A stretch of DNA of 64,000 bases from DATMAM01 sp035559995 (GTDB lineage: Bacteria > Desulfobacterota > Binatia > UBA9968), in assembly GCA_035559995.1 (NCBI GenBank), contig DATMAM010000030.1, positions 62,001 through 126,000 on the forward strand, in the 5' to 3' direction. The notes beneath the pieces were generated by a model. It made no database searches, was not told the DNA's origin, and saw nothing but the letters and a program-made list of their open reading frames with translations. The stretch's first letter is position 1, and each line of letters starts with the position of its first letter. The position numbers were made by a program, and so were the translations under genes. This document shows positions 38,482 through 47,094 of the stretch, one piece after another.

Positions 38482-39648
38482 ATGAACATTCACGAATACC
38501 AGGCAAAGGAGCTGCTGCGGACGTACGGCGTGCCGGTTCCGCGGGGCAAGGTCGCCTGCACGCCGGCCGAAGCGAAAACGGCCGCCGCCGAGATCGGCTT
38601 GCCCTGCGTTGTCAAGGCGCAGATCCACGCGGGCGGGAGAGGAAAGGCCGGGGGCGTCAAGCTCGCGCGCTCGCTCGATGAGGTGGACGCGGTCGCCGGC
38701 GGCATCCTGGGCAAGGTTCTGGTAACCCATCAAACCGGACCTCAGGGGCGGCGCGTCGGGCGCGTGCTCGTCGAAGAAGCGCTCAGCATCGCGCGCGAGC
38801 TCTACCTCGGCGTGGTGCTCGATCGCAGCGCCGGCTGCGTAGCGGTCATCGCATCCGGGGAGGGCGGGATGGAGATCGAGGAGGTGGCGCGGCGGAGCCC
38901 GGAAAAAATCCTCAGGGAGGCGATCGACCCGGCTGTCGGGCTTTTGGCGTTTCAGGGGCGCAAGCTCGCGCGCGGCCTGGAGCTGGCGCACGAGCAGGCG
39001 GGGGCGTTTGGCGGCCTCCTTCAGTGCTTGTACCGCGCTTTCGTCGAGCTCGACTGCGCGCTGCTTGAGCTCAACCCGTTGCTGGTCACGGCGGAAGGAA
39101 AGCTGATCGCCCTCGACGCGAAAATGAACTTCGACAACAACGCGCTCTACCGCCATCCCGAGATCGAGGCGTTGAGGGATGCCGACGAGGAAAACCCGAA
39201 AGAACTCGCGGCTTCGAAGCTCGGCCTTTCCTACATCGCCTTGGACGGAAATATCGGCTGCATGGTGAACGGCGCGGGCCTGGCGATGGCGACCATGGAC
39301 ATCATCAAGCTTTGCGGCGGCGAGCCGGCAAACTTCCTCGACGTGGGCGGTGGCGCGACCAAAGCAAGAGTGACCGAGGCCTTCAAGATCCTGCTTTCGG
39401 ACGAGCAGGTAAAGGGCGTCCTCATCAATATTTTTGGCGGGATCATGCGCTGCGATGTGATCGCGCAGGGCGTGGTGGAGGCGGCTCGGGAGATGATGAT
39501 CGACGTGCCCCTGGTCGTGCGGCTCCAGGGAACGAACGTCGAGCAGGGGCGAAAGATTCTCGCCGACTCGGGCCTGCCGATCACGCCCGCCGACACCATG
39601 GCGGAGGCGGCGGAAAAGATAGTAAGCGCCGTGAAACGTAAGGCGTGA
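38482..39648 (+). CDS. sucC: Succinyl-CoA synthetase, beta subunit
   Basis: A 388-residue ATP-grasp subunit. MNIHEYQAKELLRTYGVPVP is the family N-terminus, KAQIHAGGRGKAGGVKLA binds the nucleotide phosphates, and LDAKMNFDNNALYRHPE gives the metal site. GGGATKARVTEAFKILLSD and NIFGGIMRCDVIAQGV form the C-terminal CoA-ligase domain with the power helix. With SucD it makes succinate and ATP or GTP from succinyl-CoA. No Shine-Dalgarno sequence is visible because the mdh terminator reaches to two bases before ATG. The stop codon lies within the left arm of the next inverted repeat. Confidence 0.97.
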   Translation: MNIHEYQAKELLRTYGVPVPRGKVACTPAEAKTAAAEIGLPCVVKAQIHAGGRGKAGGVKLARSLDEVDAVAGGILGKVLVTHQTGPQGRRVGRVLVEEALSIARELYLGVVLDRSAGCVAVIASGEGGMEIEEVARRSPEKILREAIDPAVGLLAFQGRKLARGLELAHEQAGAFGGLLQCLYRAFVELDCALLELNPLLVTAEGKLIALDAKMNFDNNALYRHPEIEALRDADEENPKELAASKLGLSYIALDGNIGCMVNGAGLAMATMDIIKLCGGEPANFLDVGGGATKARVTEAFKILLSDEQVKGVLINIFGGIMRCDVIAQGVVEAAREMMIDVPLVVRLQGTNVEQGRKILADSGLPITPADTMAEAAEKIVSAVKRKA

Positions 39649-39677
39649 AGGTTGAGGCGTTCGCCTCACGCCTCACG
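39637..39677. repeat. Inverted repeat spanning the sucC stop and sucC-sucD gap
   Basis: CGTAAGGCGTGA (39637-39648) pairs with TCACGCCTCACG (39666-39677) at 11 of 12 positions, with inner GGCG/CGCC and a TT loop. The left arm includes the sucC stop codon. The right arm contains CCTCACGCCTCA, also present at 23638-23649. Confidence 0.65.
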
Positions 39678-39685
39678 ATTCTGTC

Positions 39686-40558
39686 ATGTCGATTCTCGTC
39701 GACAAAAACTCCCGGGTGCTCACCCAGGGCATTACCGGCGCGACGGGCCAGTTTCACACCCGCGCGTGCAAGCAGTACGGCACGCAAATGGTCGCCGGCG
39801 TGACGCCCGGAAAAGGCGGCGGCAGCTTCGAAGGCATCCCGATCTTCGAAACCGTGGCCGAGGCCGTCGCCGCGACCTCGGCCACGGTGAGCGTCATTTA
39901 CGTTCCGCCGCCGTTTGCGGCCGACGCGATGATGGAAGCCGCCGACGCCGGGATCGCGCTCATCATCTGTATCACCGAAGGCGTTCCCGTGCTCGATATG
40001 GTGCGCGTCAAGAGCTATTTTCGCGGCCGAAGCTCGCTGCTGATCGGCCCGAACTGCCCTGGCGTTATCACCCCGGGCGAGTGTAAAATTGGTATCATGC
40101 CCGGCCACATCCACCGGCCGGGGCCCGTCGGCGTGGTGTCGCGGAGCGGGACATTGACCTACGAAGCGGTGGATCAGCTCACGCGCTTGGGTTTGGGGCA
40201 GTCGACATGCGTCGGGATCGGCGGCGATCCCGTCCACGGGCTCGAGTTCGCCGACGTCCTCAAAATGTTCAACGAGGATGAAGCCACGCAAGCGGTCGTC
40301 ATGATCGGGGAAATCGGCGGCACGGCGGAGGAGGAGGCCGCCGAGTGGATCAAGGCCTACATGCGCAAGCCCGTTATCGGCTTTATTGCCGGTCAAACCG
40401 CGCCGCCCGGCAAACGCATGGGGCATGCCGGCGCGATCATTTCCGGAGGAAAGGGGACGGCGCGGGAGAAGATCGCCGCGCTAAAAAGCGCGGGCGTGAC
40501 GATGGCGCCGTCGCCGGCGCTCATAGGGCAAACGGTCAAGGAGGTTCTCGGCCCGTAG
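39686..40558 (+). CDS. sucD: Succinyl-CoA synthetase, alpha subunit
   Basis: A 290-residue subunit with the CoA-binding Rossmann domain (GITGATGQFHTR, GKGGGSFEGIPIF) and the ligase domain. The phosphohistidine is H247 in GHAGAIISGGKG. GPNCPGVITPGECKIGIMP and GDPVHGLEFADVL are family hallmarks. ATG 39686 lies 37 bases after sucC. It forms the SucCD complex of the TCA cycle with the preceding gene; no 2-oxoglutarate dehydrogenase genes are in the window. Confidence 0.97.
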   Translation: MSILVDKNSRVLTQGITGATGQFHTRACKQYGTQMVAGVTPGKGGGSFEGIPIFETVAEAVAATSATVSVIYVPPPFAADAMMEAADAGIALIICITEGVPVLDMVRVKSYFRGRSSLLIGPNCPGVITPGECKIGIMPGHIHRPGPVGVVSRSGTLTYEAVDQLTRLGLGQSTCVGIGGDPVHGLEFADVLKMFNEDEATQAVVMIGEIGGTAEEEAAEWIKAYMRKPVIGFIAGQTAPPGKRMGHAGAIISGGKGTAREKIAALKSAGVTMAPSPALIGQTVKEVLGP

Positions 40559-40612
40559 CGGAGAGCGCAAACGCTCCGGCGCTCACTCGGGGCATGAGCT
40601 TTGAGCATCGTT

Positions 40613-41035
40613 ATGATCGAACGCACACTCTCCATCATCAAACCCGAGGCGGTTCAGAGAGGCCTCGTCGGGCAAATCTTGAGCCGCTTCGAGGCGAGCC
40701 GCTTGAAAGTCGTCGCGGCGCGGCTCGTCAAGCTGACCCGCCAGCAAGCGGAGGCGTTCTACGCCGTGCACAAGGAGCGGCCGTTTTACGCGAGCCTTAC
40801 CGCCTACATGTCTTCCGGGCCGATCTTCGTGTCGGTTCTTGAGGGAGAAAACGCGATCCAGAAAAACCGCGATATCATGGGCGCGACCGATCCCGCCAAA
40901 GCGGCGGCCGGAACGATTCGCCACGACTGGGGAACCGACATCGAAAGAAACGCGGTCCACGGGTCGGATGGCCCGGAAACCGCCGCGACCGAAATCGCAT
41001 TTTTCTTCCGGGACGACGAGATCCATTCCCGCTGA
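40613..41035 (+). CDS. ndk: Nucleoside diphosphate kinase
   Basis: A 140-residue kinase that transfers the gamma phosphate of ATP to other nucleoside diphosphates through a phosphohistidine. ERTLSIIKPEAVQRGLVG is the N-terminal signature and the active site H116 is in NAVHGSDGPE. ATG 40613 gives the standard N-terminus; a TTG four codons earlier is possible. Placement after sucCD is common, as SucCD can use NDPs and Ndk interconverts them. Confidence 0.96.
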   Translation: MIERTLSIIKPEAVQRGLVGQILSRFEASRLKVVAARLVKLTRQQAEAFYAVHKERPFYASLTAYMSSGPIFVSVLEGENAIQKNRDIMGATDPAKAAAGTIRHDWGTDIERNAVHGSDGPETAATEIAFFFRDDEIHSR

Positions 41036-41047
41036 ACGGGCGTTTTC

Positions 41048-42082
41048 GTGAAACCCAATATCAAAGACTTGAGCGATGCGGCTCTCGAAGCATGGCTGGC
41101 CCAGCGCTCCGAGCCGTCGTATCGCGCCGGGCAAATCAAGCAGTGGCTTTACCAAAAGGGCGCCACCGCCTTTTCCGAGATGACCAATCTCCCCTCCGCG
41201 CTGCGGGCCGCGCTGGAGGACGCCTTTACGGTGAGCCGCCTCCGCGTGGTTCGCGCCGATCGGTCGGCGGACGGCACCGTGAAGTTTCTCTTCGGGCTTG
41301 CGGACGCATCCAACATCGAGAGCGTGCTGATTCCCGAGGAAAACCGCCGCACGTTGTGCGTATCGACGCAGGTGGGTTGCGGCCTCGGCTGCAGTTTCTG
41401 CGCCACGGCCCGGCTCGGACTGAAAAGAAACCTCAAGGCGAGCGAGATCGTCGATCAGTTTCTCGAGGCGCGCCGCGCGACGCCGGGCGAAGGGCGCATC
41501 ACGCACATCGTGTTGATGGGCATGGGCGAGCCGCTGGCCAATTACGCGCAAACCTTGCGCGCCCTCCAGATCATGACCGATGCTTCGACGGGGCTCGCCA
41601 TTTCGCCGCGCCGGATCACGCTCTCGACGGTGGGTCTCGTGCCGCAGATAAAAAAGATCATGGAGGAGACGAGCGTCAATCTCGCCGTCTCGCTCCACGC
41701 CACCACCGACGAGCTCCGCTCGCAGATGATGCCGGTCAACCGGAAATATCCGCTGGCGGAGCTACTCGACTGCTGCCGCTCGCTGCCGCTTCCCAAGCGC
41801 CGCCGCATCACGTTCGAGTACGTGCTGCTGCGCGGCGTCAACGACACGCCGGCCGACGCGCGCCGGCTGTCGCAGCTCCTCAACGGCATTCGCTGCAAGA
41901 TCAATCTCATTCCCTTCAACCCGCATCCCGGAAGCCCCTACGCGCGGCCGACCTGGGAGGAGATTACGGCTTTCCAACAGGCGCTGATCGACCGGGGTCA
42001 CCAGGTCAACGTTCGCCTGCCGCGCGGCGACGATATCCGCGCCGCTTGCGGCCAGCTCCAGGGCGAATTCGCCCACCGGTAG
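41048..42082 (+). CDS. rlmN: 23S rRNA (adenine2503-C2)-methyltransferase RlmN
   Basis: A 344-residue radical SAM enzyme that methylates A2503 of 23S rRNA and A37 of some tRNAs. The 4Fe-4S motif is C111-x3-C115-x2-C118 in CGLGCSFCATA, preceded by the N-terminal HhH-like domain (YRAGQIKQWLYQKGA). The second, transiently methylated cysteine is in DDIRAACGQL near the C-terminus. The start is GTG 41048, twelve bases after ndk. The arrangement ndk-rlmN is a widespread neighbourhood. Confidence 0.96.
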   Translation: MKPNIKDLSDAALEAWLAQRSEPSYRAGQIKQWLYQKGATAFSEMTNLPSALRAALEDAFTVSRLRVVRADRSADGTVKFLFGLADASNIESVLIPEENRRTLCVSTQVGCGLGCSFCATARLGLKRNLKASEIVDQFLEARRATPGEGRITHIVLMGMGEPLANYAQTLRALQIMTDASTGLAISPRRITLSTVGLVPQIKKIMEETSVNLAVSLHATTDELRSQMMPVNRKYPLAELLDCCRSLPLPKRRRITFEYVLLRGVNDTPADARRLSQLLNGIRCKINLIPFNPHPGSPYARPTWEEITAFQQALIDRGHQVNVRLPRGDDIRAACGQLQGEFAHR

Positions 42083-42089
42083 GGGTTTT

Positions 42090-42950
42090 GTGGCAAGAAA
42101 GGTCGTCGGCGTAATCGGAGGCACCGGCCTCTATCGCATGGGCGGTCTCGATAACGTCCAGGAGATCGGGCTGGAAACCCCCTTTGGGGCGCCGTCCGAT
42201 TGCTACGTGCGCGGCTCGATCGGCGACGTCGAGCTCGTCTTTCTGCCCCGCCACGGCCGCGGCCACCGCTTTCTGCCCACGGAGGTGAACTATCGCGCGA
42301 ACATCTTCGGCATGAAAAAGCTCGGCGTCGAGTGGATCATCGCCGTGAGCGCCGTCGGCAGCCTGCAGGCGGAAATCGCCCCCGGCGACGTCGTCGTGCC
42401 GGATCAGTTCATCGACCGGACCACGCAGCGGCCGAGCACTTTTTTTGGCCGCGGCGTCGCCGCCCATGTGAGCATGGCGGACCCCTTTTGCGCGGCGTTG
42501 AGAAAGGCCCTGGCCGAGGCCGCGCGCGCCGCGGGCGCGCGGGTGCACGACTCGGGAACCTACCTGTGCATGGAGGGGCCGCAGTTCTCGACGCGCGCCG
42601 AGTCGCGCCTTTACCGGAGCTGGGGCGCGCACGTTATCGGCATGACCAACCTGCAGGAGGCCAAGCTCGCGCGCGAAGCGGAGATCTGCTACGCCACGCT
42701 CGCGCTCGCCTCCGATTACGATTGCTGGAACCAGGCCGCGGGCGACGTCGACATCCAGCAGGTGATCGCGATTCTAGAGAAGAACAGCGAGCTTGCGCAG
42801 CGCGCGATCCGCGCCGCCGTCGGGCGGATCCCCGAGCGCCGTGCTTGCCCGTGCGCGAGCGCGCTCAAGGACGCGATCGTGACCGATCCGAAGGCGATTC
42901 CCGCCGACGCGCGCAGGAATCTGGAGATCCTCATCGGAAAGTATCTGTAA
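42090..42950 (+). CDS. mtnP: S-methyl-5'-thioadenosine phosphorylase
   Basis: A 286-residue purine nucleoside phosphorylase family member specific for MTA. Motifs are VIGGTGLY at the phosphate site, FLPRHGRGH, EVNYRANIFGMKKLG and CMEGPQFSTRAES. ALASDYDCW carries the aspartates that mark 6-aminopurine (adenine) use in place of the asparagine of guanosine phosphorylases. It cleaves MTA from polyamine synthesis to adenine and methylthioribose-1-phosphate. The start is GTG 42090, seven bases after rlmN. No other methionine-salvage gene is beside it. Confidence 0.93.
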   Translation: MARKVVGVIGGTGLYRMGGLDNVQEIGLETPFGAPSDCYVRGSIGDVELVFLPRHGRGHRFLPTEVNYRANIFGMKKLGVEWIIAVSAVGSLQAEIAPGDVVVPDQFIDRTTQRPSTFFGRGVAAHVSMADPFCAALRKALAEAARAAGARVHDSGTYLCMEGPQFSTRAESRLYRSWGAHVIGMTNLQEAKLAREAEICYATLALASDYDCWNQAAGDVDIQQVIAILEKNSELAQRAIRAAVGRIPERRACPCASALKDAIVTDPKAIPADARRNLEILIGKYL

Positions 42951-42992
42951 CATGAGATTGGTCGTCCTTCACTGCGCGCGCAGCGAGAACCC

Positions 42993-43898
42993 ATGAGCAT
43001 CGTCGTCGTCGGCACGGTCGCCTTTGACTCCATCGAAACCCCGTTGGGCTCGACCCAGGGCGAGCTGGGCGGCTCCGCCTCGTACTTCGCCGTGGCCGCA
43101 AGCTATTTCGCCCCGGTCAAGATCGTCGGCGTCGTCGGGCGCGACTTCCCCGAGCGCTACCTCGATCTTTTCCGGCAGCGGCGTATCGATCTCGCGGGGC
43201 TCGAGCGAAAATCGGGAGCCACGTTTCACTGGCGCGGGCGCTATCACGAAGACATGAACGTCCGCGACACCCTGGAGCTTCATCTGAACGTGCTCGCCGA
43301 TTTTAATCCCCAGCTTCCCGAGTCCTACCGCGACGCGGAGTACGTTTTTCTCGGCAACATCGACCCCGTGATGCAGCTCGAGGTCCTGAGCCAGCTTCGC
43401 GGCGCCCGGTTTCTCGCGTGCGACACGATGGACTATTGGATTCAAAACAGCCGCAAGGACCTGGACCGCGTTCTGCGCAAGGTCGAGACTTTGGTGATCA
43501 ACGATTCCGAGGCGGGCCTTCTCAGCGGCGAGCACAACATCGTGCGCGCGGCGCGCGCGATCCTCAAGCTCGGGCCCCGATTTCTTCTCATCAAGCGCGG
43601 CGAGTACGGCGTGCTGGCCTTTTCCCAGTCCTCGATTTTCGCGACGCCGGCCTATCCTTTGGAAGAGGTTTTCGACCCCACGGGCGCCGGCGACTCTTTC
43701 GCGGGCGGCTTTATCGGCCAGCTCGCTCGCAGCGGCGATCACAGCGAGCGGGGGCTCAGGCGCGCGATCATCTACGGCAGTGTCGTGGCGTCGTTCACGG
43801 TGGAGGATTTCGGCCTCAGGCGTCTGGCCGCGCTCACGGGCGCGGATATCGAGGAGCGCTTTCGCCGCTTTGTGGCTCTGACGGACTTTCACACCTGA
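42993..43898 (+). CDS. PfkB-family carbohydrate/nucleoside kinase
   Basis: A 301-residue ribokinase-fold kinase. The C-terminal signature DPTGAGDSFAGGFIG contains the catalytic aspartate and anion hole, and the N-terminal part has GGSASYFAVAASYF in the substrate region. Such kinases phosphorylate sugars or nucleosides such as adenosine. The gene follows the MTA phosphorylase gene by 42 bases in the same direction, a pairing seen in diverse bacteria, so its substrate may derive from MTA or adenosine. That is inference; it could equally be a sugar kinase linked to the following sugar genes. Confidence 0.85.
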   Translation: MSIVVVGTVAFDSIETPLGSTQGELGGSASYFAVAASYFAPVKIVGVVGRDFPERYLDLFRQRRIDLAGLERKSGATFHWRGRYHEDMNVRDTLELHLNVLADFNPQLPESYRDAEYVFLGNIDPVMQLEVLSQLRGARFLACDTMDYWIQNSRKDLDRVLRKVETLVINDSEAGLLSGEHNIVRAARAILKLGPRFLLIKRGEYGVLAFSQSSIFATPAYPLEEVFDPTGAGDSFAGGFIGQLARSGDHSERGLRRAIIYGSVVASFTVEDFGLRRLAALTGADIEERFRRFVALTDFHT

Positions 43899-43902
43899 TT
43901 CC

Positions 43903-44856
43903 ATGGAACTTTCGGTGGTCGTGCCCGTCTACAACGAGGCGGAAAATCTGCGCCCGCTCGTGGAGGAAATCGAAGCCGCCTTGGGCGGCATGGAGGGCGG
44001 CTTCGAGGTCATCATCGTCGACGACGGCAGCAACGACGGCAGCTTCGATCTGCTGCGCGAGTTGCACCGGGAAAAGGACTGGCTCAAGGTGATCCGCCTG
44101 AAGCGCAATTTCGGCCAGACGCCCGCCGTGGCCGCGGGCCTCAACTACGCCCGTGGCGAGATCATCGTGCCGATGGACGGCGACGGCCAAAATGATCCGC
44201 ACGACATCCCGCGGCTGCTCGCCAAGCTCGCCGAAGGTTTCGATCTCGTGTGCGGCTGGCGGCTGCCGCGACGGGACCCTTACTGGAGCCGGCGCCTGCC
44301 TTCCCATATGGCGAATCGTCTGATTTCATGGATCACGGGCGTGAAATTGCACGACTACGGTTGTACATTGAAGGCGATGCGCCGGGAGCTCGCGAAAGAC
44401 CTGCGTCTTTACGGCGAAATGCACCGCTTCATCCCCGCGCTGGCGGACGAGCGCGGCGCGCGCATCGCCGAGATCCCCGTGCATCACCGGCCGCGACGGC
44501 GCGGCCACTCGAAATACGGTCTTGCGCGGACGTTTCGCGTTCTCCTGGACCTTCTCACGGTGAAATTCCTGCAGGTGTACGTGACGCGTCCGCTGCACGT
44601 GTTCGGCCTGATCGGGCTCGCAAGCGGCTTGCTCGGCTTTGTCCTCGGCGTCTATCTCAGCCTGCAGAAGTTTCTTTACGGCGCGGAGATCGGCGGCCGC
44701 CCGCTGTTGCTGTTGACGGTGCTTTTGATTCTCATCGGCTTTCAGTTCATCTCGCTGGGGCTTTTGGGCGAGCTGCTGGCGCGGACCTATCACGAATCGC
44801 AGAACAAGCCGATTTATGTCGTCGGCGAAATTCTCGACCGGAAGGGGAAGCGGTGA
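43903..44856 (+). CDS. Family 2 glycosyltransferase, DPM1/GtrB/ArnC-like, with C-terminal membrane anchor
   Basis: A 317-residue GT-A glycosyltransferase of the polyprenol-phosphate group. ELSVVVPVYNEAENLRPLVE begins the nucleotide-sugar domain; VDDGSNDGS and the DxD-like MDGDGQNDP bind the metal and sugar nucleotide. Two hydrophobic helices near residues 230-250 and 270-292 anchor the C-terminus. Relatives load glucose, mannose or aminoarabinose onto undecaprenyl phosphate. It starts four bases after the PfkB gene and overlaps ugd by four bases. Its sugar could be the UDP-uronic acid or pentose made by the next three enzymes. Confidence 0.88.
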   Translation: MELSVVVPVYNEAENLRPLVEEIEAALGGMEGGFEVIIVDDGSNDGSFDLLRELHREKDWLKVIRLKRNFGQTPAVAAGLNYARGEIIVPMDGDGQNDPHDIPRLLAKLAEGFDLVCGWRLPRRDPYWSRRLPSHMANRLISWITGVKLHDYGCTLKAMRRELAKDLRLYGEMHRFIPALADERGARIAEIPVHHRPRRRGHSKYGLARTFRVLLDLLTVKFLQVYVTRPLHVFGLIGLASGLLGFVLGVYLSLQKFLYGAEIGGRPLLLLTVLLILIGFQFISLGLLGELLARTYHESQNKPIYVVGEILDRKGKR

Positions 44857-46157
44857 ACATCGCAATTGTCGGAACCGGTTACGTCGGCCTGGTGAGCGGC
44901 ACCTGCTTTGCGGAAAGCGGCAACGAGGTGATCTGCGTCGATATCGACTCGGCCAAAATCGCCGCCTTGCAGAGCGGCAAGGTGCCGTTTTACGAGCCGG
45001 GCTTGGAAGAGCTCGTGCGGCGCAACCTCGAAGAGCAGAGGCTGGTCTTCACGACCGACCTGGGCGCGGCCGTGAAGCAGTCGCTCGTGATCTTCATCGC
45101 GGTCGGAACCCCGCAGGATTTCGACGGCAGCGCCAACCTGCGCTATGTGTTCGACACCGCGCGCGCGATCGCGGGTCATATCGACGACTACAAAATCATC
45201 GTCGGCAAGAGCACGGTGCCGCCGGGAACCGCCGAGCGGATCAAAGAGATCATCGCCGGCGTGACCTCGCGGCCCTTCGCCGTCGCCTCGAATCCCGAGT
45301 TTCTCAAAGAGGGCGCCGCGGTCGACGATTTCATGAAGCCCGATCGCATCATCATCGGCGCCGATGACCCCAGGGCGATCGAGATTCTCAAGGAGCTGCA
45401 CGAGCCGTTCGTGCGCACCGGCAACCCGATTCTCGTCATGGACACGCGCAGCGCCGAAATGAGCAAGTACGCGGCCAACGCCATGCTGGCGACGAAAATC
45501 TCCTTCATGAACGAGATGGCGGCGCTGTGCGAAAAGCTGGGCGCCGACATCGAGCACGTGCGGCGCGCCATCGGGCTCGACCGGCGCATCGGCCCGGCTT
45601 TCATTTTCCCCGGCGTGGGCTACGGCGGGTCGTGCTTTCCGAAGGACGTTCGCGCGATGGTCGCGATGGGCGAGGCCGAACTGGAGCTGCCGCTGCTGCG
45701 CGCCGTCGATCGCGTCAACGAGTTCCAGAAGCGGCTTTTGCCGGCCAAAGTCAAGCGTCATTTCGGCGGCGATCTCGCGGGCCGGGTGCTGGCGGTCTGG
45801 GGGCTGTCCTTTAAGCCGCGCACCGATGACATGCGCGAGGCGCCGTCGATCACCGTGATCGAATCGCTGCTGGCCGCCGGCGCCAAGATCCAGGCTTACG
45901 ATCCGCGCGCCATGGACGAGGCGCGCAAAATCTTCGGCGAGCGCATCGTCTACGCGCGCGGCAGCTACGAGGCGGCGCGCGGCGCGGACGCGCTCCTCAT
46001 CGTCACCGAATGGAACGAATTTCGCAGCCCGAACTTCCGCCGCCTGAAGGAAGCCCTCAAGCAGCCCGTCATCTTTGACGGGCGCAACCTCTACGACCCG
46101 GGCGAGCTCGGAAAGCTCGGCTTCACCTATTACGGCATAGGGAGAGGGCATGGCTAG
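44853..46157 (+). CDS. ugd: UDP-glucose 6-dehydrogenase
   Basis: A 434-residue enzyme oxidising UDP-glucose to UDP-glucuronate with two NAD. The Rossmann motif is IAIVGTGYVGLVSGTCFAESG, the substrate site KSTVPPGTAE and EFLKEGAA, and the catalytic thiol is C261 in GVGYGGSCFPKD. The GTG at 44853 overlaps the preceding stop by four bases; the open frame extending 201 codons upstream is a shadow of the glycosyltransferase gene. Its product feeds the UXS-like decarboxylase next to it. Confidence 0.95.
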   Translation: MNIAIVGTGYVGLVSGTCFAESGNEVICVDIDSAKIAALQSGKVPFYEPGLEELVRRNLEEQRLVFTTDLGAAVKQSLVIFIAVGTPQDFDGSANLRYVFDTARAIAGHIDDYKIIVGKSTVPPGTAERIKEIIAGVTSRPFAVASNPEFLKEGAAVDDFMKPDRIIIGADDPRAIEILKELHEPFVRTGNPILVMDTRSAEMSKYAANAMLATKISFMNEMAALCEKLGADIEHVRRAIGLDRRIGPAFIFPGVGYGGSCFPKDVRAMVAMGEAELELPLLRAVDRVNEFQKRLLPAKVKRHFGGDLAGRVLAVWGLSFKPRTDDMREAPSITVIESLLAAGAKIQAYDPRAMDEARKIFGERIVYARGSYEAARGADALLIVTEWNEFRSPNFRRLKEALKQPVIFDGRNLYDPGELGKLGFTYYGIGRGHG

Positions 46158-47094
46158 AATCTTGATCACGGGCGGCGCCGGTTTCATCGGCTCGCACCTG
46201 TGCGAGAGCTTTTTAAAGCGCGGCGACGAGGTCATTTGCGCCGACAATCTTTCCACCGGCAATCGGAAAAACGTCGCCGGGTTTCTCTCGCATCCGAAGT
46301 TCACCTTCACGCAGCAGGACGTGACGCGCTTCATCCACGTCGATGGGCCCCTCGATATGGTGCTCCATTTCGCCTCGCCCGCAAGCCCGGTCGACTACCA
46401 GCAGCTTCCCATCCAGACGCTCAAGGTCGGCTCCCTGGGAACGCACAACGCGCTCGGCCTGGCCAAGGCCAAAAACGCGATTTTTCTGCTCGCTTCGACC
46501 TCCGAGGTTTACGGCGACCCGCTGGTCAAGCCGCAGCGCGAGGACTACTGGGGCAACGTGAACCCGATCGGGCCGCGCGGCGTCTACGACGAGGCCAAGC
46601 GCTTCGCCGAGGCGATGACGATGGCTTATCACCGCTATCACCGGCTCAACACGCGCATCGTGCGCATCTTCAATACCTACGGCCCGCGCATGCGCCTCAA
46701 CGACGGGCGCGTGATTCCCAATTTCATCACGCAGGCGCTGCGGGGCGAGCCGCTGACCGCTTACGGCACGGGAACGCAGACGCGCAGCCTCCTCTACATC
46801 GACGATCTCGTGCGCGGCCTCAATCTGCTGTTGGAGAAAGACTATCATTTGCCGGTCAACATCGGCGGGCCCGAGGAGATGACCGTGCTGGAGATCGCCG
46901 AAAAAATCCGCGCGCTCACGGGCTCCAAGAGCGCGATCGTCTTTCAGCCCCTTCCCGAAGACGACCCGCAGGTGCGCCAGCCCGATATCACCCGCGCGAG
47001 AGAGCTTCTCGGCTGGGAGCCTCAGGTGCCGCTGGAGACCGGCCTGCAGGCGACCATCGCCTACTTTCGCCAGGAACTCGCGATCCTGCAGTGA
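46150..47094 (+). CDS. UDP-glucuronate decarboxylase-like (UDP-xylose synthase) SDR
   Basis: A 314-residue extended short-chain dehydrogenase. NAD binding is ILITGGAGFIGSHLCESF, the substrate motif STSEVYGDP and the YxxxK pair is in GVYDEAKRFAEA. VRIFNTYGPRMRLNDGRV is typical of UDP-xylose synthases and dTDP-glucose dehydratase relatives. With Ugd upstream (8-bp overlap), conversion of UDP-glucuronate to UDP-xylose is the likeliest reaction. Next comes galE, overlapping by four bases. Confidence 0.88.
   Translation: MARILITGGAGFIGSHLCESFLKRGDEVICADNLSTGNRKNVAGFLSHPKFTFTQQDVTRFIHVDGPLDMVLHFASPASPVDYQQLPIQTLKVGSLGTHNALGLAKAKNAIFLLASTSEVYGDPLVKPQREDYWGNVNPIGPRGVYDEAKRFAEAMTMAYHRYHRLNTRIVRIFNTYGPRMRLNDGRVIPNFITQALRGEPLTAYGTGTQTRSLLYIDDLVRGLNLLLEKDYHLPVNIGGPEEMTVLEIAEKIRALTGSKSAIVFQPLPEDDPQVRQPDITRARELLGWEPQVPLETGLQATIAYFRQELAILQ

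Noticed and set aside
36334..39669. A 1111-codon open frame on the - strand opposite icd, mdh and sucC
   Set aside because: It runs across three unrelated, complete + strand genes and their junctions and has low-complexity Arg/Asp/His composition, so it is a shadow.
44250..44852. An in-frame 201-codon extension upstream of ugd
   Set aside because: It lies wholly inside the glycosyltransferase gene in another frame; the Rossmann motif of Ugd begins right after GTG 44853, which overlaps the previous stop in the usual way.
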